This document shows positions 45,226-58,747 of a stretch of 64,000 bases of DNA, one piece after another; position 1 is the stretch's first letter, and every line of letters begins with the position of its first letter. The translations under genes were made by a program, and so were the position numbers. This DNA comes from Saccharopolyspora thermophila (GTDB taxonomy: Bacteria > Actinomycetota > Actinomycetes > Mycobacteriales > Pseudonocardiaceae): positions 124,001-188,000 of the forward strand of contig NZ_BMMT01000011.1 of assembly GCF_014646075.1 (NCBI RefSeq), read 5' to 3'. The notes beneath the pieces were generated by a model. The model saw only the letters and a program-made list of their open reading frames with translations. It was not told the origin of the DNA and did not search any database.

Positions 45226-46128
45226 ATGCCCCGCAACCGACGCCCCGGCCGCCCGACCCCGACCCGGCGCCCGAAGGTCGCCGGCCTGCGCAACCGGGAG
45301 AACCGCACCGGCACACGCCCGCGAGCCGCCCAGCCCGACGCGGCGGGTGGCAACGGTGTGCCGACTGCCGGCGGTGGTGCCGCGGCGGACGACGTCGCCG
45401 CCCAGCCCGACGCGGCGGGTGACGTCGCCGGCGGTCCGTCGGACGAGGCCGGCGGTCCGTCGGACGAGTCCGCGGCGGAGGAGCCGTCCGGCGAGCAGAC
45501 GGCACCCGTGCCCGGCGTTGTGGGACCGGGCGCTGGTGCGGGCGTTGCGGCGTGGGAGTCCGGTGCGGCGGCGCAGAGCCCTGCGGTGGCGCTCGCGGAG
45601 CAGCGGGCGGGCGACGCGGAGCCGGTGCGGCAGGGCTCGCCGTGGGGGCTGCTGGTCGCGTCGGTGATCCTGACCCTGCTGGCGGTCTGGTTTGGCGCCG
45701 AGGCGTACTTCACCCGCTACACCGGCCCGGCCGCCAACGAGGCGCTGGTGTCGGCCGGGGTGACCAGCGAGGTCAACGGCCAGATCACCGACGCGGTGGA
45801 GACGCTGTTCTCCTACGACTTCACCAACACGGCCAAGACCGAGAACGCCGCCCGGGAGCTGCTCATCGGCCCGGCGGTGCAGCGCTACGACGAGCTGTTC
45901 GCGGTGGTCAAGCAGCAGGCTCCGCAGCAGCAGCTGATCGTTACCACCACGGTGAACAACAGCGCGGTCACCCGCCTGCAGGGCGACCGCGCGGAGGTCC
46001 TGCTGTTCGTCGACCAGCACGCGCTGCGAGCCACCACGGGCGAGACGAACACGGGCCCGGCCCAGCTGTCGGTCACCGCGGAGAAGCAGGGCGGCAGGTG
46101 GAAGATCTCCCAGATCATCCTCCGCTGA
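45226..46128 (+). CDS. Mce-associated membrane protein, second, with repeat-rich N-terminus
   Basis: A 300-residue protein. The first ~140 residues are basic then acidic, low-complexity and built partly from repeats (a 25-bp direct repeat and a 21-bp tandem repeat in the DNA). One membrane helix follows (WGLLVASVILTLLAVWFG), then a C-terminal Mce-associated/NTF2-like domain with FSYDFTNTAKTENAARELL and GGRWKISQIIL. GAGGAG at 45212-45217 supports ATG 45226. It ends the mce operon and converges on the TPR-CHAT gene 25 bp away. Confidence 0.83.
   Translation: MPRNRRPGRPTPTRRPKVAGLRNRENRTGTRPRAAQPDAAGGNGVPTAGGGAAADDVAAQPDAAGDVAGGPSDEAGGPSDESAAEEPSGEQTAPVPGVVGPGAGAGVAAWESGAAAQSPAVALAEQRAGDAEPVRQGSPWGLLVASVILTLLAVWFGAEAYFTRYTGPAANEALVSAGVTSEVNGQITDAVETLFSYDFTNTAKTENAARELLIGPAVQRYDELFAVVKQQAPQQQLIVTTTVNNSAVTRLQGDRAEVLLFVDQHALRATTGETNTGPAQLSVTAEKQGGRWKISQIILR
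45325..45421 (+). repeat. 25-bp direct repeat within the second Mce-associated gene
   Basis: The same 25 bases occur at 45325-45349 and 45397-45421, encoding AAQPDAAGG and AAQPDAAGD. The 72-bp offset is a multiple of three, so the reading frame is kept. Likely the result of slippage or local duplication in the linker. Confidence 0.85.
45427..45468 (+). repeat. 21-bp tandem repeat within the second Mce-associated gene
   Basis: Two perfect adjacent copies, 45427-45447 and 45448-45468, each encoding AGGPSDE, immediately after the 25-bp repeat. In frame; a candidate length-variable site between strains. Confidence 0.85.
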
Positions 46129-46153
46129 CCCCCGGCTCACCGGAAGGCACTGA

Positions 46154-49100
46154 TCACGGCCCCACGTGCACGTGGGCGGACCAGACGCCATGCTCCTGCG
46201 GGTAGTGCTCACGCAGCCGGCGGGCAGCGTTGTGCAGCGCGTAGGCCGCGCGGTCGGTCTCGTCCGCCTCGCCGCCGAACAACTCGTCGTAGACGTCGGC
46301 GTGCACCTGGACGGCGCTGTCCTCGTCGACCTCCCACAGGGTGCCGAGGACGTGCGTGAACCCGGCGAAGTTCAGTGCCCCGGGCAGCGACACCGCCGCC
46401 GCGGACGGCGGGTCGGCGGCCGTCGCGCACTGGCCGACGTAGCAGAACTCCGCCCGGTCCAGCGGCACCTGGCCGATCTCGACCAGCCCCAGCGGGCGCT
46501 GCGGCGCCTCGCGGTCCAGTAACAGCCCCGCCGCCGGTTGCGCCGGGAACTGCGAGCTCGGCTCGCACACGTGCAGCCACGGGTGCTTCGGCAGCATGCG
46601 CAGTACCTCGGCGGCGCTCGTGTGCTCCACCGACACGATCTCGGCGGACGGCCAGTACTGGGCCAGCACCTGGTTCTGCGGCGGCAGCTCCATCGCCACC
46701 TGCTTGGCCGAACCCGCGGCGACCAGCGCGGTGCCGCTCTCCGGCACCGGTCGCTGCCCGGCGCGCAGCAGGCACCCCAGCGTCGGCGTGTAGGACGACA
46801 CGACGTGGTCCAGCGCGCACTCGCCGGTCTTCGCGGTGGCAGCGTGCACCGGCAGGAACGCCGTCGCGCCCACGGCACTCCACCACATGCGCGGCCAGCG
46901 GGAACCCGGCTCCGGTGTGCTGAGGTAACCCATGCGCTCCAGCACCGGCCGGGCGATACGGTGCCACACCCAGTCGAGGCCGTCGGCGATCGCCTCGTGG
47001 TCGTCGTGCTGTGCCGCGGAGAGCATCGCGCCGGCCTGCTCGGCGGCGAGCTCCGGGTCCGCCTTGGGCAGCGGCACCGTCAGCACCCGCCCCCCGATGA
47101 CGACGAGTGCGTCCGACCGGTAGCGGCTGAGGTTGACCAGCACCACCGAGCCCTCCGGCACGGCAGCGGTTAACTCGGCGAACGGCGTCGGGCGCAGGTG
47201 CCCGGGCTGCACCGCCCGCACCTCGGCGAGGAGCTCGTCCCAGGTGGCCGCCAGTCGCAGTCGGTCGTCGGTCTCGCCCAGCCCCGGTTCCGCCACCGGG
47301 CGGTCCAGCAGCCGCCGCAGCCGCACCACCTCGTCGGCCAGGTCCGGGTGGGTGCGGTGCAGTTCGCCCAGCTCGCCGCCGGTGGGCAGGAAGTCGGCGA
47401 GGATCGCCGTCCGGCCGTGCTCCAGCAGCTCCACCGCGCGTTCCGGCTCGCCGTTTTCCAGGGCGCACGCGGCGGCGTCGGCGACGATCAGCGCCCAGCG
47501 CTGCTGCATGGTCGGCGACGCCACCACCCGCTTGCCGCGGGTGACCAGCGGCAGCAGCTCCACGGCGAGGGCGAACGCCTCCAGCGCCTCGGACCACCGG
47601 TGCGCCTGGGCGGCGATCCGGCCGCACAGGCTGGCCGCGCGCAGCCGCAGGTCGGCGGGGGCGTTGTGCTGCTCCGCGGCGTCGGTGAGGACCTTGCGTG
47701 CCCACCGGTAGTAGCGGCGGCGGCCGCTGCGTTGGTGCATCGCCTGCAACGCGCGGCCGAGCTGGATGGCCACGTGCGCGCGGCCGGGCGCGGTCGCGGG
47801 CATCGAGAACAGCGCCAGCTCGAACAGCTCGATCGCCGTCTCGACCTCCCCGGTCTGCGCGGTGGTCCGGTAGCGGTGCATCGCGATGGTGCCCAGCTGC
47901 GCCGACGCCACGTGCCGCGCGGCGGGGTCGGCGTCGGCGGCGGCCTCCCGCGCGAGTTCGGCGGCCCGGTCCAGGTCGGTGCTGTCACCGTTGTGGTCGA
48001 AGCGGGTGATCAGGGTGGCGACCAGCGAGTTCAGCGCCGAGCCGCGATCGGTCTCTGCGGCCGCCTCGACCGCGGCCTCGCCGGCGGTGACCGCGGTGTC
48101 CAGCACCTCGGCCTCCGCGCCGTGCACGAAGTGCCTGCGCAGCAGGGTCGCGTAGCCGGTGAGGGCGGCGGCGCGCTGCGGGTCGTCGGCGGACATGGCG
48201 CGAACGGCCGGGCCGATGAGGCGCAGCACGCGGCGCAGCTGACCGGCTTCACCGGTGGCGTCGACGTGCTCGACGGTGGCGGCGGCCAGGTTCCAGATCG
48301 CGGTGCCCAACAGCGGGTGCCCGGTGTCGAGCACCCCGAGCACCCCGATCAGCTCGCTGATCGCCGAGTTCAGGTCGGTCAGGTCGCCGTTGCGGCGGAA
48401 CCGCAGCCGCAGCGCGTTCGCCAGGTGGCACAGCGCGGACCGGCGGGGTTCGCCATCGGGCAGGGCGCCCGCGCCGGCGCCGAGATGCTTGATGCCCTCG
48501 TCCAGGTCGTCCGGTGAGTCGTCGCGCTCGTAGCGGCGCAGCAGCGCGGCCCCGAGGTTGATCAGCAGTTCGGAGGTGGTGCTCTCGCGCGCCGGGGACA
48601 GCCGCGCCGCCTCCCGGAACACGTCGATCGACTCGTCGTCGGACTCCGGCGCGTTGGCCAGCCGCGCGTGCAGCTTCAGCGCGTTGGCCAGCCGGATCAG
48701 CACCATCGCCCGCCGCTGGTCGCGGCGCGGCGTCTGCTCCGCGGTCTCGCGGGCCAGTTCCACGCTCTCCGCCGCCGCGGTCGCGCTGCCGGTCTTGGCC
48801 GCGTACTCGGTGAGCGCCAGCACGAGGTTGCAGCGGTAGAGCACCCGGTCATGGTCGTCGCTGCGGGCCGCCGCGGTCGCCGAGCGGTAGTAGCCGATCG
48901 CGTCCTCGAGGTCGGCCAGCTCGCCGCTGCGCAGGTGGTTCAGCTGCGCGGCGCTGCCGAGGTTGTTGAGCACGCCCGCCCGCGCCGGGTCGCTGTCGTG
49001 CAGGACGCTCGCCGTGGCCCGGAACACCTCCGTCACCCAGGGCAGGTCGCCGAAGTCGAGGGTGGTGACGATCTTGTTCATGGCGGCGATGGCGTCGGCG

Positions 49101-49276
49101 TAGCGCTGCTCGGCACTGCGGCGGGGGTCCGCGGCCTGCTCGGCCGGAGCGGCGGTGGCGCTCGTCGGCTCCTCGACGAACCAGCTGGAGCGGGACGAAC
49201 CTCCACGGTCCTGTCCTCCTGCCCAACGTTGCAGTCCGCGGAACCGGTCGTTCGCGCGGCTTGCATCGTCTGTCAT
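46154..49276 (-). CDS. TPR-repeat protein with C-terminal CHAT domain
   Basis: A 1040-residue soluble protein. Residues ~60-620 are helical tetratricopeptide-like repeats (for example RAGVLNNLGSAAQLNHL, RRSALCHLANALRLRF), the remainder a CHAT (caspase HetF-associated with TPRs) domain ending ALHNAARRLREHYPQEHGVWSAH. The active-site regions are WLHVCEP (His902, Cys904, Glu905) and YVGQCATAAD (Cys950). The usual LHxACHG His position is Glu, so proteolysis may be lost or rearranged. ATG 49276 follows GGAG; the 35-codon longer frame is not needed. It is alone on the minus strand between the mce operon and rpoB. Substrate unknown; related proteins act in protease-triggered defence or cell death. 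Confidence 0.88.
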   Translation of the reverse strand: MTDDASRANDRFRGLQRWAGGQDRGGSSRSSWFVEEPTSATAAPAEQAADPRRSAEQRYADAIAAMNKIVTTLDFGDLPWVTEVFRATASVLHDSDPARAGVLNNLGSAAQLNHLRSGELADLEDAIGYYRSATAAARSDDHDRVLYRCNLVLALTEYAAKTGSATAAAESVELARETAEQTPRRDQRRAMVLIRLANALKLHARLANAPESDDESIDVFREAARLSPARESTTSELLINLGAALLRRYERDDSPDDLDEGIKHLGAGAGALPDGEPRRSALCHLANALRLRFRRNGDLTDLNSAISELIGVLGVLDTGHPLLGTAIWNLAAATVEHVDATGEAGQLRRVLRLIGPAVRAMSADDPQRAAALTGYATLLRRHFVHGAEAEVLDTAVTAGEAAVEAAAETDRGSALNSLVATLITRFDHNGDSTDLDRAAELAREAAADADPAARHVASAQLGTIAMHRYRTTAQTGEVETAIELFELALFSMPATAPGRAHVAIQLGRALQAMHQRSGRRRYYRWARKVLTDAAEQHNAPADLRLRAASLCGRIAAQAHRWSEALEAFALAVELLPLVTRGKRVVASPTMQQRWALIVADAAACALENGEPERAVELLEHGRTAILADFLPTGGELGELHRTHPDLADEVVRLRRLLDRPVAEPGLGETDDRLRLAATWDELLAEVRAVQPGHLRPTPFAELTAAVPEGSVVLVNLSRYRSDALVVIGGRVLTVPLPKADPELAAEQAGAMLSAAQHDDHEAIADGLDWVWHRIARPVLERMGYLSTPEPGSRWPRMWWSAVGATAFLPVHAATAKTGECALDHVVSSYTPTLGCLLRAGQRPVPESGTALVAAGSAKQVAMELPPQNQVLAQYWPSAEIVSVEHTSAAEVLRMLPKHPWLHVCEPSSQFPAQPAAGLLLDREAPQRPLGLVEIGQVPLDRAEFCYVGQCATAADPPSAAAVSLPGALNFAGFTHVLGTLWEVDEDSAVQVHADVYDELFGGEADETDRAAYALHNAARRLREHYPQEHGVWSAHVHVGP

Positions 49277-50098
49277 CGGTCGTGTCTCCTGTGGCCAGCT
49301 GAGGCGGGGCACCGGCGTCACCGACGCGGTGGGTCGTATCACGCTACCGGCGAATGCCCCCGTCGAATAGCCCGCGTGCACGAGCTGAGATCTGCCCGGT
49401 GGGCACTTGCGCCGACCGGGCAGATCCGTTGCCCGTATCGCCGCGAAAAACAGCCACCATTACTACTCGCTGGTCAGCGCCGCGCCGCTGCGCCCGTCGC
49501 GGGGTCGTGGTGCGGCCCGCTGAATTGTGCGAATCCGGGGGCGGCTTTCGTTCCGGGTGGATCCGCATTGTGTGCAAATGACGTCTGGCGCGGAAATGCA
49601 CTGCCGTGGTCAGTGTTGACTCGCGTGACCGTTGTGACGCAATGGCCTTCGCAGCGCCGGGTGGATCATCGGCGACCCTTCGTGTTCGCCGGAATCGGCG
49701 CTCAACGGTGCGCGATCACCCGTTGCCGCAGCGCGGGTTGGGTGACCGTCGGTGCCGGTTCGGGCACGACGGGTGAGATCCGGTGCGCCGGCGGTGGCCG
49801 CCCGGAGCGGGTCGGTGAGGTGCTCATCACGTGGTGTGCAGGCGCCGCCGTGCCTGTCAAGGGCCGTTCGGTGGGGTGTTGGGTAGACCTCCTCCGAGGT
49901 CCCGTGGTTACCTGCAAGTAGCCCGCTGACCAGGTTCGACGTGCTCCTCGGTGGTCACGAGACGTGATCGTGTCCTGCGCCACGAGGGTGATCGAAGCGT
50001 GATCTCTTGACTGCGCGCCCGCTCGGGTTCACTCTGGTCGTCGACACGAGGCAGGGCCGCCATCGGCGGGCCCCCTCGACAGCTGGTGCGGTTCCGGC
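49277..50098. other. Long intergenic region between the TPR-CHAT gene and the rpoB promoter
   Basis: Over 800 bp with no supported gene; short open frames on both strands lack ribosome-binding sites and coding-like sequence. It should hold the promoter of the minus-strand CHAT gene and upstream elements for rpoB. Base composition around 49440-49640 is less GC-rich than the rest. One clear structure is the inverted repeat at 49389-49426. Confidence 0.55.
49389..49426. repeat. Perfect 12-bp inverted repeat upstream of the TPR-CHAT gene
   Basis: GATCTGCCCGGT (49389-49400) and ACCGGGCAGATC (49415-49426) with a 14-nt centre, 113 bp before the CHAT ATG. Too far from any stop codon to be an obvious terminator, so an operator for a dimeric regulator is possible. 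Confidence 0.5.
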
Positions 50099-50104
50099 TA
50101 GACT
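50076..50104 (+). promoter_or_regulatory. rpoB promoter
   Basis: TCGACA (50076-50081) and TAGACT (50099-50104) are 17 bp apart, a good housekeeping-sigma promoter. The predicted start near 50111 gives a leader of about 158 nt before the TTG of rpoB. TTGACA at 50196-50201 is another -35-like hexamer but has no fitting -10. Confidence 0.6.
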
Positions 50105-50268
50105 GCTACTTTGCGCTGCCCTCTTTCCGTCTGCCTCGACTGGTGGCACCCCTGGTGACACGTCGGGCTGTCGGATCGCGGGCGCCATTGCACCCTTGAC
50201 AGCTGTGTTGGCGGACTGGTTTTCACTGACGCGGCTGTAGCCAGTTCAGAGTCCCGGAAGGACGCATC

Positions 50269-53200
50269 TTGGCAGTCTCCCGCGCGACCAAGGTCTCTGC
50301 AGCTTCCAACTTCACGTCGGGGATCCCTGGGGCACCCAAGCGGGTCTCGTTCGCGAACATCCGCGAGCCGCTGGACGTGCCGAACCTGCTAGACCTGCAG
50401 ATCCAGTCCTTCGAATGGCTTGTCGGTGACGAGGCCTGGTTCCAGCGCCGGGTCGACGCCGGCGAGGAGAACCCGGTAGGCGGTCTGGAGGAGGTCCTCA
50501 ACGAGATCTCGCCGATCGAGGACTTCTCCGGATCGATGTCGCTGTCCTTCTCCGACCCGCGCTTCGACGAGGTCAAAGCCTCCGTCGAGGAGTGCAAGGA
50601 CAAGGACATGACCTACGCGGCCCCGTTGTTCGTGACCGCGGAATTCACCAACAACGAGACTGGCGAGATCAAGAGCCAGACGGTGTTCATGGGTGACTTC
50701 CCGATGATGACGAACAAGGGGACGTTCATCATCAACGGCACCGAGCGGGTCGTGGTCTCCCAGCTCGTCCGTTCCCCCGGTATCTACTTCGACCAGTCGG
50801 TCGACAAGACCACGGACAAGGACGTCTTCAGCGTCAAGATCATCCCCAGCCGCGGCGCGTGGCTGGAGTTCGACGTCGACAAGCGCGACACCGTCGGCGT
50901 CCGCATCGACCGCAAGCGCCGTCAGCCGGTCACCGTGCTGCTCAAGGCGCTGGGCTGGACGGCCGAGGCGATCCGCGAGCGGTTCGGCTTCTCCGAGACC
51001 CTGATGGCCACCCTGGAGAAGGACCACACCGCGGGTACGGACGAGGCGCTGCTTGACATCTACCGCAAGCTGCGTCCGGGCGAGCCGCCGACCAAGGAGA
51101 GCGCCCAGACCCTCCTGGAGAACCTGTTCTTCAAGGAGAAGCGCTACGACCTGGCCCGCGTCGGCCGCTACAAGGTCAACAAGAAGCTGGGCCTGGCGCT
51201 GCCGTACGAGACCGGGGTCCTCACCGAGGACGACATCGTCACCACCATCGAGTACCTGGTCCGGCTGCACGCCGGCGAGACCGAGATGCCGGCGCAGAAC
51301 GGTGCAGAGGGTGCCACGGTGCCGGTCGAGGTCGACGACATCGACCACTTCGGCAACCGGCGCATCCGCACCGTGGGCGAGCTGATCCAGAACCAGGTTC
51401 GGGTCGGCCTGTCCCGCATGGAGCGCGTCGTCCGTGAGCGGATGACCACGCAGGACGTCGAGGCGATCACGCCGCAGACCCTGATCAACATCCGCCCGAT
51501 CACGGCGGCGATCCGGGAGTTCTTCGGCACCTCGCAGCTCTCGCAGTTCATGGACCAGACCAACCCGCTCGCGGGCCTGACACACAAGCGGCGGCTGAAC
51601 GCGCTCGGCCCGGGTGGTCTGTCCCGGGAGCGCGCGGGCATGGAGGTCCGCGACGTGCACCCGTCGCACTACGGCCGGATGTGCCCGATCGAGACGCCGG
51701 AAGGCCCGAACATCGGTCTGATCGGCTCGCTGGCGACCTTCGCGCGGGTCAACCCGTTCGGCTTCATCGAGACGCCGTACCGCAAGGTCGTCGACGGCCG
51801 GGTCACCGACCAGATCGACTACCTGACCGCCGACGAGGAGGACCGCTACGTCAAGGCGCAGGCCAACACCCCGATCGACGAGGAGGGCAACTTCCTCGAG
51901 GAGCGGGTGCTGGGCCGCCGGAAGGGCGGCGAGGTCGAGCTGCTCGCGCCGACCGAGATCGACTACATGGACGTCTCGCCGCGGCAGATGGTCTCCGCCG
52001 CGACGGCGATGATCCCGTTCCTGGAGCACGACGACGCCAACCGCGCCCTGATGGGTGCGAACATGCAGCGCCAGGCGGTGCCGCTGCTGCGCAGCGAGGC
52101 CCCGCTGGTCGGCACCGGCATGGAACTGCGCGCCGCGGTCGACGCCGGCGACGTGATCGTCGCCGAGAAGGCCGGTGTGGTCGAGGAGCTGTGCGCCGAC
52201 TACATCACCGTGATGGCCGACGACGGCACCCGCCGCTCGTACCGGCTGCAGAAGTTCTCCCGGTCCAACCACGGCACCTGCATCAACCAGAAGCCGATCG
52301 TCAGTGAGGGCGACCGGGTCGAGGCCGGGCAGGTCATTGCGGACGGGCCGTGCACCGAGAACGGCGAGATGGCGCTGGGCAAGAACCTGCTCGTCGCGAT
52401 CATGCCGTGGGAGGGGCACAACTACGAGGACGCGATCATCCTGTCCCAGCGCCTGGTGCAGGACGACGTGCTCACCTCGATCCACATCGAGGAGCACGAG
52501 GTCGACGCCCGCGACACCAAGCTCGGCGCCGAGGAGATCACCCGGGACATTCCGAACGTATCCGACGACGTGCTGGCCGACCTCGACGAGCGCGGCATCA
52601 TCCGCATCGGCGCCGAGGTGCAGGGCGGCGACATCCTGGTCGGCAAGGTCACCCCGAAGGGTGAGACCGAGCTGACCCCGGAGGAGCGGCTGCTGCGCGC
52701 GATCTTCGGCGAGAAGGCCCGCGAGGTCCGCGACACCTCGCTGAAGGTGCCGCACGGCGAGACCGGCAAGGTCATCGGCGTCCGCGTGTTCAACCGCGAG
52801 GACGACGACGAGCTGCCCCCGGGCGTCAACCAGCTGGTGCGGGTCTACGTCGCGCAGAAGCGCAAGATCCAGGACGGCGACAAGCTCGCCGGCCGCCACG
52901 GCAACAAGGGCGTCATCGGCAAGATCCTGCCTGTCGAGGACATGCCGTTCCTGGCCGACGGCACCCCGGTCGACATCATCCTGAACACCCACGGTGTGCC
53001 GCGACGGATGAACATCGGCCAGGTGCTGGAGACCCACCTGGGCTGGATCGCCTCGCAGGGCTGGACCATCGAGGGCAACCCGGACTGGGCGAAGCGGCTG
53101 CCCGAGGAGCTCTACGACGTGGAGCCCGGCACCAACACCGCCAGCCCGGTCTTCGACGGTGCTCGGGAGGAGGAGATCACCGGGCTGCTGGCCTCGACCA

Positions 53201-53763
53201 AGCCGAACCGCGACGGTGAGCGTCTGGTCGGCGGCGACGGCAAGGCGCAGCTGTTCGACGGCCGTAGCGGCGAGCCGTACCCGTACCCGATCGCCGTCGG
53301 GTACATGTACATCCTCAAGCTGTCGCACCTGGTCGACGACAAGATCCACGCCCGGTCCACCGGTCCGTACTCGATGATCACCCAGCAGCCGCTGGGTGGT
53401 AAGGCGCAGTTCGGTGGTCAGCGCTTCGGTGAGATGGAGTGCTGGGCCATGCAGGCATACGGCGCCGCCTACACGCTGCAGGAGCTGTTGACAATCAAGT
53501 CCGACGACGTGGTCGGCCGCGTCAAGGTCTACGAGGCGATCGTCAAGGGCGAGAACATCCCCGAGCCCGGCATCCCGGAGTCCTTCAAGGTGTTGTTGAA
53601 GGAGCTCCAGTCGCTGTGCCTGAACGTCGAGGTGCTCTCCAGCGACGGGGCGGCCATCGAGATGCGCGACAGCGAGGACGAGGACCTGGAGCGCGCCGCG
53701 GCCAACCTCGGCATCAACCTGTCCCGCAACGAGTCGCCGTCGGTCGACGACATCGCGCACTGA
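50269..53763 (+). CDS. rpoB: DNA-directed RNA polymerase subunit beta
   Basis: An 1164-residue beta subunit. Family landmarks are present throughout: [16 protein letters not shown], the rifamycin region [19 protein letters not shown] and [53 protein letters not shown], and the C-terminal [19 protein letters not shown] 50269 follows GGAAGGA by 6 bp; M. tuberculosis rpoB also starts with TTG. Oddity: Asn444 occupies the position of E. coli Ser531 (M. tuberculosis Ser450), the commonest rifampicin-resistance site, while Asp429 and His439 (E. coli 516 and 526) are wild type. Followed after 108 bp by rpoC. Confidence 0.98.
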   Translation: MAVSRATKVSAASNFTSGIPGAPKRVSFANIREPLDVPNLLDLQIQSFEWLVGDEAWFQRRVDAGEENPVGGLEEVLNEISPIEDFSGSMSLSFSDPRFDEVKASVEECKDKDMTYAAPLFVTAEFTNNETGEIKSQTVFMGDFPMMTNKGTFIINGTERVVVSQLVRSPGIYFDQSVDKTTDKDVFSVKIIPSRGAWLEFDVDKRDTVGVRIDRKRRQPVTVLLKALGWTAEAIRERFGFSETLMATLEKDHTAGTDEALLDIYRKLRPGEPPTKESAQTLLENLFFKEKRYDLARVGRYKVNKKLGLALPYETGVLTEDDIVTTIEYLVRLHAGETEMPAQNGAEGATVPVEVDDIDHFGNRRIRTVGELIQNQVRVGLSRMERVVRERMTTQDVEAITPQTLINIRPITAAIREFFGTSQLSQFMDQTNPLAGLTHKRRLNALGPGGLSRERAGMEVRDVHPSHYGRMCPIETPEGPNIGLIGSLATFARVNPFGFIETPYRKVVDGRVTDQIDYLTADEEDRYVKAQANTPIDEEGNFLEERVLGRRKGGEVELLAPTEIDYMDVSPRQMVSAATAMIPFLEHDDANRALMGANMQRQAVPLLRSEAPLVGTGMELRAAVDAGDVIVAEKAGVVEELCADYITVMADDGTRRSYRLQKFSRSNHGTCINQKPIVSEGDRVEAGQVIADGPCTENGEMALGKNLLVAIMPWEGHNYEDAIILSQRLVQDDVLTSIHIEEHEVDARDTKLGAEEITRDIPNVSDDVLADLDERGIIRIGAEVQGGDILVGKVTPKGETELTPEERLLRAIFGEKAREVRDTSLKVPHGETGKVIGVRVFNREDDDELPPGVNQLVRVYVAQKRKIQDGDKLAGRHGNKGVIGKILPVEDMPFLADGTPVDIILNTHGVPRRMNIGQVLETHLGWIASQGWTIEGNPDWAKRLPEELYDVEPGTNTASPVFDGAREEEITGLLASTKPNRDGERLVGGDGKAQLFDGRSGEPYPYPIAVGYMYILKLSHLVDDKIHARSTGPYSMITQQPLGGKAQFGGQRFGEMECWAMQAYGAAYTLQELLTIKSDDVVGRVKVYEAIVKGENIPEPGIPESFKVLLKELQSLCLNVEVLSSDGAAIEMRDSEDEDLERAAANLGINLSRNESPSVDDIAH

Positions 53764-53871
53764 CCTCGCCGCCGGTCCGCGGGGCGACTCGCGGACCGGC
53801 GCCCGACCCAACCTGGCACCGCTGCCGCCGCTGGAGCGGCAGAACCTCTCGACCAAGGGAGAAGACCCGAC

Positions 53872-57783
<3,912 letters not shown>

Positions 57784-57831
57784 CCCAGGCCCGCGTCCGT
57801 CCGCCGTGGATGGACGCGGGTCCGCGACCCG

Positions 57832-57869
57832 GGGCCCCTGTCCGACTCCTCCGGACAGGGGCCCTTTTT
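57832..57869 (+). terminator. Intrinsic terminator after rpoC
   Basis: GGGCCCCTGTCCG (57832-57844) pairs perfectly with CGGACAGGGGCCC (57852-57864), 7-nt loop, followed by TTTTT (57865-57869). A second hairpin, CCCGCGTCC/GGACGCGGG, precedes it at 57790-57820. The best intrinsic terminator in the window. Confidence 0.9.
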
Positions 57870-57922
57870 CGTGGATTTCCCGCGCCGGTCGGTACGGTGG
57901 CGGTGGCGCGCGGGAGGTGGGC

Positions 57923-58693
57923 ATGGGGTATCCGCAGGGGCTTCCCCCGGTTGCCGCGTGGGCGCAGCAGCGGGGGTGGCGGGTCGCGTGGGGCGTGCCC
58001 GCCGAGGTGCTGGACCAGCTGCCCGGTCCGCCGTTCCACGCCTTCCGCCGCAGGTCCGTGCCCGTGGTGCTGGCCGGCTGGTTCCAGGGGATGCCCGCGC
58101 TGGCCGTGCAGGTCGACTTCACCTCGAAGCGGTCGCGCTCTACCGGCTCCTCCTACTCCGCGGGCACCGGATCGTTCGTGGGGACCTCGCAGACCAGCGA
58201 GAAAGCCGTGATCACCGGTGCGGTGGTGCTGGAGATGCCCTCGCCGGTGCCGGAGCTGGTGCTCGACGAGGACCGTGACGTCCTTGATGACGTGCTGGAC
58301 CTGTTCAGCTTCAACCGCTCCCGCGACGTCTTCCAGGGCAAGCCGGTGGACATCGGCCCGGCATCGCTGGGCATCTACCACGCCGCCGGGGCGTCCCCGG
58401 AGTACGTGCGCGCGGTGCTCGCGCCGCAGCGAATCCAGTGGCTCTACGGCAACGGCCTCGGACCGTCCCCGGCCACCAACCTGGGCCCGGTCCGCTTCCG
58501 CCTGTCCGGCCGGAAGCTGATCGTCTGGGCCGGCCGCACCTTCGACCAGCCGGTCGTGCTCGACGCCCTGCTGACCACGGCGCTGGAGATCCTGCGCTGG
58601 ATCCCACCGGCGGCGCTGCGGGACCCGGCGGCTGCCGAAGCGGACCGCCAGCACGTCCCGCTGAGCCACCTGCGCATTGCGTTCGCGCAGTGA
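57923..58693 (+). CDS. Protein of unknown function downstream of rpoBC
   Basis: A 256-residue soluble protein; no motif I recognise. It begins MGYPQGLPPVAAWAQQRGW, has a Ser/Thr/Gly-rich stretch at ~75-95 (KRSRSTGSSYSAGTGSFVG), an acidic segment and a hydrophobic C-terminal half that includes KLIVWAGRTFDQPVVLDALL. No signal peptide or membrane helix is clear. GGGAGG (57912-57917) supports ATG 57923. It has its own 5' space after the rpoC terminator and ends at a hairpin shared with the convergent type VII-associated genes. Confidence 0.7.
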   Translation: MGYPQGLPPVAAWAQQRGWRVAWGVPAEVLDQLPGPPFHAFRRRSVPVVLAGWFQGMPALAVQVDFTSKRSRSTGSSYSAGTGSFVGTSQTSEKAVITGAVVLEMPSPVPELVLDEDRDVLDDVLDLFSFNRSRDVFQGKPVDIGPASLGIYHAAGASPEYVRAVLAPQRIQWLYGNGLGPSPATNLGPVRFRLSGRKLIVWAGRTFDQPVVLDALLTTALEILRWIPPAALRDPAAAEADRQHVPLSHLRIAFAQ

Positions 58694-58734
58694 CGGGCGC
58701 CTGCGCCGAGCTGTCCGGTCGCCAGGCGCCCGTC
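58692..58734. terminator. Bidirectional terminator hairpin
   Basis: A perfect 12-bp stem, GACGGGCGCCTG (58692-58703) with CAGGCGCCCGTC (58723-58734), starts inside the TGA of the plus-strand gene and ends 14 bp before the stop of the minus-strand gene, so it can end both convergent transcripts. The loop is 19 nt. Confidence 0.6.
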
Positions 58735-58747
58735 GCTGCTGACCTCG

